Of a stretch of DNA of 46,358 nt, positions 33,066-41,251 are shown piece by piece; within the stretch, counting starts at the first letter, position 1; the number at the start of each line of letters is the position of its first letter. This DNA comes from Erysipelatoclostridium sp. An173. GTDB taxonomy: Bacteria; Bacillota_I; Bacilli_A; Erysipelotrichales; Coprobacillaceae. The translations under genes were made by a program, and so were the position numbers. The stretch lies in assembly GCF_002160495.1 (NCBI RefSeq), contig NZ_NFKR01000022.1, forward strand, positions 1 to 46,358. Direction: 5' to 3'. Under the pieces are notes generated by a model. That model worked only from the letters and a program-made list of their open reading frames with translations, was not told the origin of the DNA and ran no database searches.

Positions 33066-34048
33066 AAATACATCTCTAACATTGTTGTTAACCTGTTTTT
33101 AACATTTGTTCGTAAACTTTCAGGACTAGCTACTTCTACTTTATCTTGAAGCATCATTAACCAGCCGATTAAACCATCTGACATTGCTACATTATAAATT
33201 TTAGCTGCCAGTCGCTGTTTATCCACTTTTTTTACTTCAATATCTTTTCCAAACTGGCTAACGACCTCCCTAATTACTTGCCGATCAAAAATTATTGTTA
33301 AATCAATATGTTCATTACTAAAATACATATTAACATTATTTTCAAATTCTTTAATAATATCATAACTTTCATGGACATCTTCATAACGCCCACGATAATT
33401 CATAACTAATCGCATTCGGTCAATTCGATAAACCGATAAACTATCTTTTCGTTTATTAAAATACCCAACTAAATAATAAATTGAATTACGTACTATGATT
33501 TGATATGGCGATACAACATAAGTTTCTTCATTTAAATTTCCATTAGTATGATAAACTTCTATTAAATGATTATCCCTAATATCATAACTAACATATTTAA
33601 AAGCAATATTTCTTTGATTATTGATAGCTTTAATAATTGTTGTAAGATTTACTAACAAATCAAATGTTAAATCCTGATGCTGCCCTTTTTCAATATATAA
33701 ACGATCTTTCTGGTTATTTGAACTTAATAATAATAATTTATTAACAAGTTTATTAGCTGCTTTTTGATCTAAATTACTATTAGATATAACATTATCAACT
33801 AAAAACTGTAATTCACCATCTTCAAAATAATCACCAGCAACAATAAATCCCTTACGCCTAATAGTCTTTATCAATTGCTTACCAGTCAAACATTGATAAA
33901 AATCATTAATTCTCTCAATTAAACTATAAACAGTTTTAATATCTACTTTAATACCATATTCTTTTAATGCCGTTACAATATCCTTACCACTAATAGGTTC
34001 TTGACTTTCTTTTATCACCTTATAAACATAATACAATTTTTCTCCCAT
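33053..34048 (-). CDS. WYL-domain transcriptional regulator (YafY type)
   Basis: A 331-residue regulator: an N-terminal winged helix (about 1-75, YYVYKVIKESQEPISGKDIV), a WYL ligand-sensing domain (about 140-230) and a WCX C-terminal domain. Within the WYL part, VVSPYQIIVRNSIYYLVGYF and VYRIDRMRLV show the usual core. WYL domains bind nucleic acids or nucleotides and often control stress, defence or DNA-repair genes; the ligand here is unknown. It follows the unknown gene 34058-34678 by 9 bp, probably as one unit, and ends in a terminator abutting the pst promoter. There is no evidence that it regulates pst. Confidence 0.85.
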   Translation of the reverse strand: MGEKLYYVYKVIKESQEPISGKDIVTALKEYGIKVDIKTVYSLIERINDFYQCLTGKQLIKTIRRKGFIVAGDYFEDGELQFLVDNVISNSNLDQKAANKLVNKLLLLSSNNQKDRLYIEKGQHQDLTFDLLVNLTTIIKAINNQRNIAFKYVSYDIRDNHLIEVYHTNGNLNEETYVVSPYQIIVRNSIYYLVGYFNKRKDSLSVYRIDRMRLVMNYRGRYEDVHESYDIIKEFENNVNMYFSNEHIDLTIIFDRQVIREVVSQFGKDIEVKKVDKQRLAAKIYNVAMSDGLIGWLMMLQDKVEVASPESLRTNVKNRLTTMLEMYLREN

Positions 34049-34057
34049 ATTATTCTC

Positions 34058-34678
34058 CTACTCATTTATTAATTCTAAAGGTACATACATCATCTTAGCA
34101 TATTTACGATATAAGCGTGGACTATAATTATATAAAGATGGCAAATACCGTTCTATTCTTTCATCAATACTAATATATTTAAAATAATGGTATACCTTTT
34201 TATATTCTTTTTCTAGTAGTAAAATATAACATGTTAAATAATAATATTTTTCTTTATTAATATTAAGGCGTTTACATACCGATAAAACAAATGGTTCAAT
34301 AACTTTGGGAGAAAATTTAATTAAATGTCTTAACAAACAATATGTTTCAACTGAAAAACCGCCTAACTGCAAAATATGATTTAATAATTTATATTTATAA
34401 ATAAGTAAAGGATAAAAATGTTGTTCGATTAAAAGATTCATCATTACTAGATCATATTCCATTTCCTGTAAACTAACCGCCCGATCGATCAAACGCTTAA
34501 TTCTTGTAAAAACTAAAATCTCTAATTCTTTATTTTTAGCAATCTTCTTTTTTAAAATATAAATATCCATACTTTGATTAACCAGGTCATGTACTTCATC
34601 AATGTCTTCACACACTGTTAATAAATATCTTTTTACATCTATAATATCCCGATCAACTACTTGCCAATAACTCTGCAT
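34058..34678 (-). CDS. Unrecognised helical protein paired with the WYL regulator
   Basis: A 206-residue protein rich in Leu, Ile, Tyr and Lys. It opens MQSYWQVVDRDIIDVKRYLL and ends with a Tyr-rich segment (YNYSPRLYRKYAKMMYVPLE). I see no signal peptide, no clear membrane helix and no catalytic motif. The alternation suggests an all-helical, repeat-like scaffold. The ATG follows AAAGGAG at normal spacing, and the WYL regulator begins 9 bp after its stop, so the two are likely co-expressed and may work together. The family is unknown to me. Confidence 0.6.
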   Translation of the reverse strand: MQSYWQVVDRDIIDVKRYLLTVCEDIDEVHDLVNQSMDIYILKKKIAKNKELEILVFTRIKRLIDRAVSLQEMEYDLVMMNLLIEQHFYPLLIYKYKLLNHILQLGGFSVETYCLLRHLIKFSPKVIEPFVLSVCKRLNINKEKYYYLTCYILLLEKEYKKVYHYFKYISIDERIERYLPSLYNYSPRLYRKYAKMMYVPLELINE

Positions 34679-34750
34679 CTTTTCATCACTCCTTTATCTA
34701 TCATTATTATAGTATTTTTTTATAATTTTATACCAATATCACCTATTATT

Positions 34751-34774
34751 TTAAAACCTAAAATACGGTTTTAA
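34751..34774. repeat. Inverted repeat upstream of the WYL unit
   Basis: TTAAAACC (34751-34758) and GGTTTTAA (34767-34774) form a perfect 8-bp inverted repeat with 8 bp between. It lies 73 bp upstream of the unknown protein gene and 30 bp from the PTS terminator. It could be an operator for the WYL regulator; that is only inference from position. Confidence 0.4.
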
Positions 34775-34794
34775 ATAAAAAGTATTCCCTAAAT

Positions 34795-34822
34795 GCAAAA
34801 AAAGCGAGATAAAATCTCGCTT
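34795..34822 (-). terminator. Intrinsic terminator of the PTS IIC gene
   Basis: On minus, AAGCGAGAT-TTT-ATCTCGCTT (34822-34802) followed by TTTTTG, 50 bp after the stop. Confidence 0.9.
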
Positions 34823-34838
34823 AATCTATTCAGTTGTC

Positions 34839-34861
34839 AAATGTGTGTAAGTGTTGATCAA
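34839..34861 (+). repeat. Copy of the nagB-like leader motif
   Basis: CAAATGTGTGTAAGTGTTGATC here matches CAAATGTGTAAGTGTTTATC at 36456-36475 apart from a 2-bp insertion and one change. It lies behind the PTS gene, where no plus-strand gene follows, so it looks like a duplicated or left-behind promoter segment. Confidence 0.45.
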
Positions 34862-34871
34862 CTCAATTGAT

Positions 34872-36239
34872 TTAATTAGTTTCTCCTGCTTCTTCTTGAA
34901 GCTTTTGTTTTTCTGTTAATTTAAAGAATGGGTAATATAATAACATATCTAATAATATTAATCCGATTACCATAATTCCAGCTTTAACATCCATACAACC
35001 TAAAGCTGCTCCTAGAGGTGCCGGTGTCGTCCAAGGTGTTTCAATTACCCCCTTACCTACAACATTCAATGCCATCAATGCGTAAGCAATAATTGAATTG
35101 ACGACTGGTACAAATATAAATGGTATCATCATCAATGGATTTAACACCATTGGTAACCCAAAGATGATTGGTTCGTTAATATTAAAGATAGCTGGTCCAA
35201 TTGATAAACGTCCTAATGTCTTTAATTCTTTAGATTTAGAACGAGTTAATAAAATACATAATCCTAAGGTTGCTCCCCCACCACCTAAAGTAATTACATA
35301 TGACCAGAATGGTTGCGTAAAGAAATGAACAATAGTATTTCCTTCACTAAATGCTGTAATATTAGCAACTAGATACATTTGCATAAATGGTAATCTAATT
35401 GGTTGCGTAATACTTGCCCCATGTAATCCAAAGAACCAGAATACTTGAGCAATTATTGTAATTAAACAAATTCCTACTAATGAGTCTAGTCCAGAAACTG
35501 CTGGCGCTAAGATTGTCATTAACATACTTGGTAATAATTCACCACTTAAGTTTTGAATTATTAATGAAGCACCATAGAAAACAATTACACAAGTAAATAA
35601 TGGAATAATTGCATCAAATGATGAAGTAATTGCTGGTGGTACTCCTTCTGGTAATTTAAAGCGAATATTTTTCTTCAATAATAAACGCATTATCTCAACA
35701 CAGCCTATAGAACATAAAATACCTGTAAATATTCCCTTGGCATCTAAATATGTTGTTGGAATATAAGATCCTGCTTGAGCTAATAAATCTGAAGCTTTTG
35801 CCCCTTCACTAATAACACTGCTTGGTACTGCAGAAATTGAAGGTGCTGACATAATTAAAAAGACTGCAGTAGTAACACAAGCCGCATTTAAGCCAGGCAT
35901 TTCATATCTTTTAGCCAAATGATAAGATATTGAAAAAGTAACAAATAGTCCCATTAACGCCATTGTCATGTTATATGGAACTTGAAGTGCAGCTTTATAG
36001 GTCTGAGCCCAATTATACCACCCCATTAACATGTCACTGAAAAATCCCCAATCAGGTAATGTATCAGGTGTAAATGGTGGTGTTGAAATAATTAAGCAAA
36101 CCCCACCTAAAATAGATAATGGGATCGCTACAACCATACCATCACGAATTGCTGCTAAATGTCTTTGGTTTCCCAGTTTAGTTGCAATAGGGACCAAAGT
36201 ACGATTGGCAAGTTCGTTGAACTTATCCATGAAATTCAT
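34872..36239 (-). CDS. PTS system cellobiose/lactose-family IIC permease (CelB-like)
   Basis: A 455-residue membrane subunit of a phosphotransferase system that carries a disaccharide or glucoside into the cell while it is phosphorylated. About ten hydrophobic segments cover the PTS_EIIC domain. It opens MNFMDKFNELANRTLVPIA, with LAAIRDGMVVAIPLSILGG near the front and the conserved FNINEPIIFGLPMVLNP loop near residues 345-360. ATG 36239 follows AAAGGGGAG; the frame stays open upstream but has no site there. No IIA or IIB gene is in the window, so it must share those with another locus. It is divergent from the NagB-like gene and carries the TTTCCAA-type operator in its upstream region. Confidence 0.92.
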   Translation of the reverse strand: MNFMDKFNELANRTLVPIATKLGNQRHLAAIRDGMVVAIPLSILGGVCLIISTPPFTPDTLPDWGFFSDMLMGWYNWAQTYKAALQVPYNMTMALMGLFVTFSISYHLAKRYEMPGLNAACVTTAVFLIMSAPSISAVPSSVISEGAKASDLLAQAGSYIPTTYLDAKGIFTGILCSIGCVEIMRLLLKKNIRFKLPEGVPPAITSSFDAIIPLFTCVIVFYGASLIIQNLSGELLPSMLMTILAPAVSGLDSLVGICLITIIAQVFWFFGLHGASITQPIRLPFMQMYLVANITAFSEGNTIVHFFTQPFWSYVITLGGGGATLGLCILLTRSKSKELKTLGRLSIGPAIFNINEPIIFGLPMVLNPLMMIPFIFVPVVNSIIAYALMALNVVGKGVIETPWTTPAPLGAALGCMDVKAGIMVIGLILLDMLLYYPFFKLTEKQKLQEEAGETN

Positions 36240-36297
36240 ATATATCTCCCCTTTCTTACCTGCAAGTATAGTAATTTTATTGACAAAATTCATCAAA

Positions 36298-36314
36298 TTT
36301 CCAAATCTTTGAAT
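36298..36314 (-). promoter_or_regulatory. Candidate operator of the PTS IIC gene
   Basis: TTTCCAA-ATC-TTTGAAT on plus is a degenerate form of the perfect palindrome at 37281-37297. The 14 bases AAGATTTGGAAATT are identical in both places. It lies about 60 bp upstream of the IIC start, near a TATACT -10 box with a weak -35. Confidence 0.45.
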
Positions 36315-36424
36315 ATATTTCCATATTTTAGAAATAACTTGTTATTTAAAAATAAAATGTAGTAAAATATAAAATTAGCCTAATTTACAGCAAAAAATTA
36401 ATTTATAAATGCTATTATTTTGAG

Positions 36425-36462
36425 TTGACTTTCACATTTTTCTTACTATAATTACAAATGTG
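36425..36462 (+). promoter_or_regulatory. Promoter of the NagB-like gene with inverted repeat
   Basis: TTGACT (36425-36430), a 16-bp spacer and TATAAT (36447-36452). CACATTT (36433-36439) in the spacer and AAATGTG (36456-36462) just past the -10 form an inverted repeat that brackets the -10 box, a plausible repressor site. Confidence 0.6.
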
Positions 36463-36510
36463 TAAGTGTTTATCTCCTCAATGATAAATAATCAATGACG
36501 GAGGAGTACT

Positions 36511-37236
36511 ATGAAACTAATTATTGAAGAAACTGAAAAAGAAATGAGCGAAAGTGCAATGCACATACTACTTGGAGCTATGATGCAAGATAAACGTGTC
36601 AACATTTCATTAACTGCTGGTGAATCACCAAAAACATTATATAAAATGATGGCTCCTATTATTAAAGATAAAGAACAATTTAAAAACGTTCAATATTATC
36701 TATTTGATGAAGCTCCATATAAAGATAAACCATATGGACCAAACTGGGATGAAATGCATGAATTATTTTTCAATGATGCTAATATTCCAGATGAAAGAAT
36801 TCATACAACTACAATGGAAAATTGGGAAAAATACGATTGGGAAATTCGTCAAGCTGGAGAATTAGATGTTATGTTAATCGGTTTAGGTTGGGATGGTCAT
36901 TTTTGTAGTAACTGCCCACGCTGTACACCAATGGATAGCTATACATATATAATGGATCGTGCTACAAAAAACAAAGCAAACCCTACTTATCCACCAAAAC
37001 CTGATCTACCATTTACTTTATCAATGGGACCTAAGAGTTTAATGCGTGTTAAACATTTAGTAATGATCGTAAATGGTAAACATAAAGCTGAGATTTTGAA
37101 AAAAATGATTGAATCTCCTATCAGTGATGAATTACCATCTACTATCTTAAAACTACATCCAAATTTCACAGTTATTTGTGATAAAGATGCCGCTTCATTA
37201 TTAAATTTAGAAGATTACAAAGAATATCGCTTATAA
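36511..37236 (+). CDS. Glucosamine-6-phosphate deaminase-like sugar-phosphate enzyme
   Basis: A 241-residue protein of the NagB/RpiA/6-phosphogluconolactonase fold. The phosphate loop is LTAGESPKTLYKMM (about 34-47), the active-site acid lies in YLFDEAPY, and the family glycine-rich segment appears as MLIGLGWDGHFCSNCPR (about 126-142) instead of the NagB form with NGHIAFNEPG. The C-terminal SMGPKSLMRVKHLVMIVNGKHKAEIL matches the NagB pattern. The substituted active-site loop means the substrate may not be glucosamine-6-phosphate. It is divergent from the PTS IIC gene, so it probably processes the sugar phosphate that the PTS delivers. ATG follows ACGGAGGAG. Confidence 0.8.
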   Translation: MKLIIEETEKEMSESAMHILLGAMMQDKRVNISLTAGESPKTLYKMMAPIIKDKEQFKNVQYYLFDEAPYKDKPYGPNWDEMHELFFNDANIPDERIHTTTMENWEKYDWEIRQAGELDVMLIGLGWDGHFCSNCPRCTPMDSYTYIMDRATKNKANPTYPPKPDLPFTLSMGPKSLMRVKHLVMIVNGKHKAEILKKMIESPISDELPSTILKLHPNFTVICDKDAASLLNLEDYKEYRL

Positions 37237-37250
37237 TCTTTGTTGTTTCT

Positions 37251-37282
37251 AGCCCTGATGCAAAATCAGGGCTTTTGTCTTT
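37251..37282 (+). terminator. Intrinsic terminator of the NagB-like gene
   Basis: AGCCCTGAT-GCAAA-ATCAGGGCT (37251-37273) followed by TTTGTCTTTT. Confidence 0.9.
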
Positions 37283-37331
37283 TCCAAGATTTGGAAATTA
37301 ATTGAAAGAAAAAAAGTGCCCTTGATATAAT
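37281..37331 (+). promoter_or_regulatory. Promoter and palindromic operator of the RDD-RpiR unit
   Basis: TTTCCAA-GAT-TTGGAAA (37281-37297) is a perfect 17-bp inverted repeat. It abuts the promoter TTGAAA (37302-37307), 18-bp spacer, TATAAT (37326-37331). Half of it, AAGATTTGGAAATT, is repeated exactly upstream of the PTS IIC gene on the other strand. The nearest regulator gene is the RpiR gene downstream. Confidence 0.65.
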
Positions 37332-37359
37332 TTAACTAAGTTAAAATCAGGAGGAAATT

Positions 37360-37932
37360 ATGGCAAAGAAAAAAATCAACCGTCAACAATCAAAAAATGT
37401 AATTGTCGAAACAAGAATGCGTCGTTTTCTAGCGATGATCATTGACTGGTATCTTACCCAAATGATTTCAGTTATTCCAATAACTTTTTATCTTCGTGAT
37501 GGTGATTATTTAAAACCACATATGTTTGAATATACTAATTATCCATTCATGACAGGTTTAGGTTTAATAATTTTTGCTTTTATCGTTGGTATAATTTATT
37601 ACTGGGTCATTCCTAGTTATTTGTTTAAAGGCCAAACACTGGGTAAAAAAATATGTAAAATAAAAATAGTTACTGAAGACTATCAGCCAGTAAATGCTAA
37701 AACATTATTTATTCGTGATATGATTGCAAGTACCTGGATTGAAGGAGGTATCATTATCACTGCAACAAGTATCCATAAACTAGTTGGTTTAGTTGGATAT
37801 TCACAAATAGCAACTTATTGGCAATATCTTACTTATATAATCACTATAATCTCAATTATTTACGCTTATTTTAATAAACAATCACAATCATTTCACGATA
37901 AGATTGCTAAAACAATAGTTATAAAAGATTAA
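37360..37932 (+). CDS. RDD family membrane protein
   Basis: A 190-residue integral membrane protein with three to four hydrophobic segments. The RDD pattern is visible as RMRRFLAMIIDWYL near residues 19-32, GQTLGKKICKIKIV near 88-101 and SFHDKIAKTIVI at the end. RDD proteins are small membrane proteins of poorly known function; some relatives have been linked to ion transport. It has AGGAGG before ATG and lies 68 bp ahead of the RpiR regulator with no terminator between, so the two are likely co-transcribed. Confidence 0.85.
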   Translation: MAKKKINRQQSKNVIVETRMRRFLAMIIDWYLTQMISVIPITFYLRDGDYLKPHMFEYTNYPFMTGLGLIIFAFIVGIIYYWVIPSYLFKGQTLGKKICKIKIVTEDYQPVNAKTLFIRDMIASTWIEGGIIITATSIHKLVGLVGYSQIATYWQYLTYIITIISIIYAYFNKQSQSFHDKIAKTIVIKD

Positions 37933-38000
37933 TATTTATTGTCAAGTAAAGAAATCCCATGATATAATACAAAAAATATTATATAAAGTGGGTGATGATC

Positions 38001-38789
38001 ATGTTTAATTTAGTTATTATTTTATTATCTACAATCAATAGCGAACTAAAAGATTCAAACAACTATAAAATTGCTAAATATCTTTTAGAAAATTTACATA
38101 CTCTTGAGGATCTATCGATTAGTGATTTAGCTAATAACTGTTTTGTTTCTAATTCTAGTATTTCACGTTTTTGTAAAGAAATCGGCTTAGATAATTATAA
38201 TACATTAAAGTCACAAATTATTAAAATACCTTTGGAATACCGATATGCCCATAATAAATTTAATTTTACCCCATCTAAAAACGAAAACATTTTACAATCA
38301 TATGTTTTTTCGATCATTGATAATTTAAAAAATCTATATACCGATAAACTAGACTCTCAAATCACTGCACTAGTTAAAGACATCTATCAATATAAAGAAG
38401 TTGGGGCTTTTGGTTATATGCATTCTGAAAGTATCGCTTTAAACTTACAATACGACTTACAAACAAATGGAAAATTAATCTTTACACATATAAAATTCAC
38501 AAACCAAAAAGAATTTATTAACAATGCCGATGAAAATACATTAATTATCATTTTTTCTGAATCTGGTTCATATTTTAATCGAGTTTATCCACGGACAACT
38601 CCATTTACTAACCAGAAAAATAAGCCAAAAATTGTTTTAATCACATCTAACCTTAATGCGACATTTCCATATGTTGATGAATATATTACTTATAGTTCTA
38701 GAAATGACTATGCTAGTCATCCTTATAGTTTAATGACAATTGAATCAATGATTGCCCTAAAATATCTAGAATATATAAAATCACAGTAA
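38001..38789 (+). CDS. RpiR/MurR-family transcriptional regulator (HTH_6 + SIS)
   Basis: A 262-residue sugar-phosphate-responsive regulator. The N-terminal HTH_6 domain (about 20-75) has LSISDLANNCFVSNSSISRFCKEIGLDNYNTLK, split here as LSISDLANNC and SNSSISRFCKEIGLDNY. The C-terminal half is a SIS sugar-phosphate-binding domain with ENTLIIIFSESGSYF and KPKIVLITSN. GTG and ATG codons at 37992 and 37995 are also possible starts; ATG 38001 gives the best spacing from the weak GTGGG site. The SIS domain suggests it reads the phosphosugar brought in by the adjacent PTS and controls the TTTCCAA-type sites. That link is inferred. Confidence 0.88.
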   Translation: MFNLVIILLSTINSELKDSNNYKIAKYLLENLHTLEDLSISDLANNCFVSNSSISRFCKEIGLDNYNTLKSQIIKIPLEYRYAHNKFNFTPSKNENILQSYVFSIIDNLKNLYTDKLDSQITALVKDIYQYKEVGAFGYMHSESIALNLQYDLQTNGKLIFTHIKFTNQKEFINNADENTLIIIFSESGSYFNRVYPRTTPFTNQKNKPKIVLITSNLNATFPYVDEYITYSSRNDYASHPYSLMTIESMIALKYLEYIKSQ

Positions 38790-38819
38790 AAAAGATATCT
38801 TTAAATAGATATCTTTTTT
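38788..38819. terminator. Bidirectional terminator between RpiR and the P-type ATPase
   Basis: AAAAAAGATATCT-TTAAAT-AGATATCTTTTTT (38788-38819), symmetrical, serving both convergent genes. Confidence 0.9.
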
Positions 38820-38820
38820 A

Positions 38821-41151
38821 CTATAAATTATGTTGTTTCATATAATTAGTAATTAATCGATAAATACCTCGTTCAATTACTACACCTATAGCTGATAAAA
38901 CTAATCCCATTAAAACAATATTCAATGATACACTTGCTAAATGTAAGATATCACTAAAGAATAAAATTGCAAAGATGAAACCAAATACCATCATTAAACA
39001 AATTAAAATTCTTAATTTAGTAAACGGATAACATGAACGAATTACAGCGATCATTGAAATAATAACTAAAACATAATACATCAATGTTACCGATTCTAAA
39101 TGATCTAATCCTAAATTACTTCCAAATAACATAATGAAAATAAATAGAATTACCACAGACACTGCATTCCCTGTTGCTTTAGAAAATACTTTTGGTAAAA
39201 AGTGTCCTGTAATCTTTCGAGTATCCGATTCAAAAATTGTTAAGAATGAAGGCATTGCTTCAATTAATAAATCAATCAATGTTATCTGCAATGGGATAAA
39301 TGGAAATGGTGTATTTGTTAATACACAGAATATAGATAATAACACTGTATAAATAGTCTTAATAAAGAATACCCCAGCTACACGAGTAACGTTATTAACT
39401 ACTTTTCTACCTTCTAATAATACATCTGGTAAACAAGTAAAATCAGAGTTTAATAAAACAACTTGTGAAATCTGTTTTGAAGCATCACTACCATCTGCAA
39501 TTGCAATTGAACAATCAGCTTCTTTTAAAGCTAATAAGTCATTAACACCATCACCTGTCATCGCTACATGATGTCCATCTGCTTGTAAAGCTTCAACAAT
39601 TAATTTCTTTTGACTTGGTGTTACCCTTCCAAAAACAGTATATTTAGTAACTATATCTTTTATATCGTCATCGCTTACTTTGCTCATATCAATACAACGA
39701 TCATAGTTAATTACACCGGCCTTTTTAGCAATAGCCATAACGGTATTAACGTTGTCGCCTGAAATTATTTTAGCCTCAATTCCTTCTTTATGGAAATAAG
39801 CTAAAGTTTCTTTTGTTCTATCACGAATTGTATCTGATAAAATAACAGCCATTAATGGTTGTAATTTTGGCAGTTCCTGATTATCACTAACTGTTTCTTT
39901 AGTATATCCAATAGCAATAGCTCGCATTCCTTCAAGCATCAATTCGCTAATTTCTTCAGGTAAAGGTCCTGGAATAATTTTTTCAGCTGCTCCTACAACA
40001 ATTGTTCCTAAGTCTTTAAATTCAATAGCACTCCATTTACGAAGTGAAGAAAACGGTATTTTTTTTGTATGCTGATATGTATCATTTTCACCGAAGTACT
40101 CATCAATCGCCTGGAATGTAGCATTATTATCATCACTTGCTTTCAGATAAGAACCCATGACTTCTTTTAAATCAAAACTATCATTAGTTTCTAAGGTAAA
40201 TGTTTTTTCTACTTTCATTTTACCGTTAGTTATTGTTCCGGTTTTATCCAAACAAAGAACATCAACATGTGATAGTGTTTCTAATGAATATAAATTTTGA
40301 ACCAATACTTTTTTCTGTGCTAATCTAGCTACTCCATTAGCTAAAGAAACACTTGTAAGTAATACTAACCCTTTAGGAAGCATTCCTAATAATCCAGCTG
40401 CTGAAGAAACAACAGCTTCAAATAAAACATCTTGACGTAACCACAATGCTTCAATAAATAAAATAATTCCTAAAGGAATAATCATAAAAGTAGTTACTTT
40501 AGTAACTTTTTTCATTGATTCCATCAATTCAGAATTCTGTTTTTTTACTTGTTGAGCTTCTTTAACTAATGTAGTTGCATAGTTATCATCACCAACATTT
40601 TTTACCTTGGCATAACATTTTCCAGATACAACACTACTACCAGATAATAAATTAGCACCAACACTTTTATTTATCGGATCTGATTCTCCAGTTAATAATG
40701 ATTCATTAGCTTCAATCATCCCATGAATAACTGTAGCATCATTACAAACTTGATTACCACTTTCTAATACTAAAACATCATCTAAAACTACTTCATTTAT
40801 ATCTACAACTGTAGGTTTCCCATTACGAACTACAGTAATTGTTGGTTTAGTTAAAATTGATAATTGATCAACTAGTTTTTTTGCTTTAACTTCCTGATAA
40901 ATACCAATTAAGATATTAGCAATAATAATTAAAATAAAAACTAAATTTGACCATGCCTGGACCAAAACCAAAGCAATAAAGATTAAAAAGTTTAATAAGT
41001 TAAATAAAGTACAAACATTATCCTTAACTATTTGTCCATAACTTTTACTTGCAGGTTTACTAACCCCATTTACTTTCCCTTCAACTATTCTTTCATTAAC
41101 TTCTTTATCATTTAACCCTGTTTTATAAAATAAGGAATTATCATTTTCCAA
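38821..41151 (-). CDS. Cation-transporting P-type ATPase (CtpE-like)
   Basis: A 776-residue P-type pump. It has an A-domain with TGES (about 154-157), phosphorylation site D302 in LDKTGTITNG, hinge GDGVND (about 538-543) and about ten membrane helices. The M4 segment reads GLLGMLPKGLVLLTS, with Lys where Ca2+-ATPases have PEGL. The short N-terminus and NILIGIYQEVKAKKLVDQL match the CtpE group, linked to calcium handling in actinobacteria; the ion here is not proven. The start is TTG 41151 with GGAGGTGA eight bases upstream. It is monocistronic, convergent with the RpiR gene and sharing its terminator. Confidence 0.9.
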   Translation of the reverse strand: MENDNSLFYKTGLNDKEVNERIVEGKVNGVSKPASKSYGQIVKDNVCTLFNLLNFLIFIALVLVQAWSNLVFILIIIANILIGIYQEVKAKKLVDQLSILTKPTITVVRNGKPTVVDINEVVLDDVLVLESGNQVCNDATVIHGMIEANESLLTGESDPINKSVGANLLSGSSVVSGKCYAKVKNVGDDNYATTLVKEAQQVKKQNSELMESMKKVTKVTTFMIIPLGIILFIEALWLRQDVLFEAVVSSAAGLLGMLPKGLVLLTSVSLANGVARLAQKKVLVQNLYSLETLSHVDVLCLDKTGTITNGKMKVEKTFTLETNDSFDLKEVMGSYLKASDDNNATFQAIDEYFGENDTYQHTKKIPFSSLRKWSAIEFKDLGTIVVGAAEKIIPGPLPEEISELMLEGMRAIAIGYTKETVSDNQELPKLQPLMAVILSDTIRDRTKETLAYFHKEGIEAKIISGDNVNTVMAIAKKAGVINYDRCIDMSKVSDDDIKDIVTKYTVFGRVTPSQKKLIVEALQADGHHVAMTGDGVNDLLALKEADCSIAIADGSDASKQISQVVLLNSDFTCLPDVLLEGRKVVNNVTRVAGVFFIKTIYTVLLSIFCVLTNTPFPFIPLQITLIDLLIEAMPSFLTIFESDTRKITGHFLPKVFSKATGNAVSVVILFIFIMLFGSNLGLDHLESVTLMYYVLVIISMIAVIRSCYPFTKLRILICLMMVFGFIFAILFFSDILHLASVSLNIVLMGLVLSAIGVVIERGIYRLITNYMKQHNL

Positions 41152-41224
41152 TTAAGTCACCTCCAGATTTTCCTATTATATTATATTTTAACAACTAGTC
41201 ATACATTCTTAACAAACATTTAAC

Positions 41225-41248
41225 AAAAAAGTCAATCAAACGATTGAC
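41225..41248 (-). terminator. Intrinsic terminator of the Lrp-aminotransferase unit
   Basis: On minus, GTCAATC-GTTT-GATTGAC (41248-41231) followed by TTTTTTG, 4 bp after the aminotransferase stop. Confidence 0.85.
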
Positions 41249-41251
41249 CTT

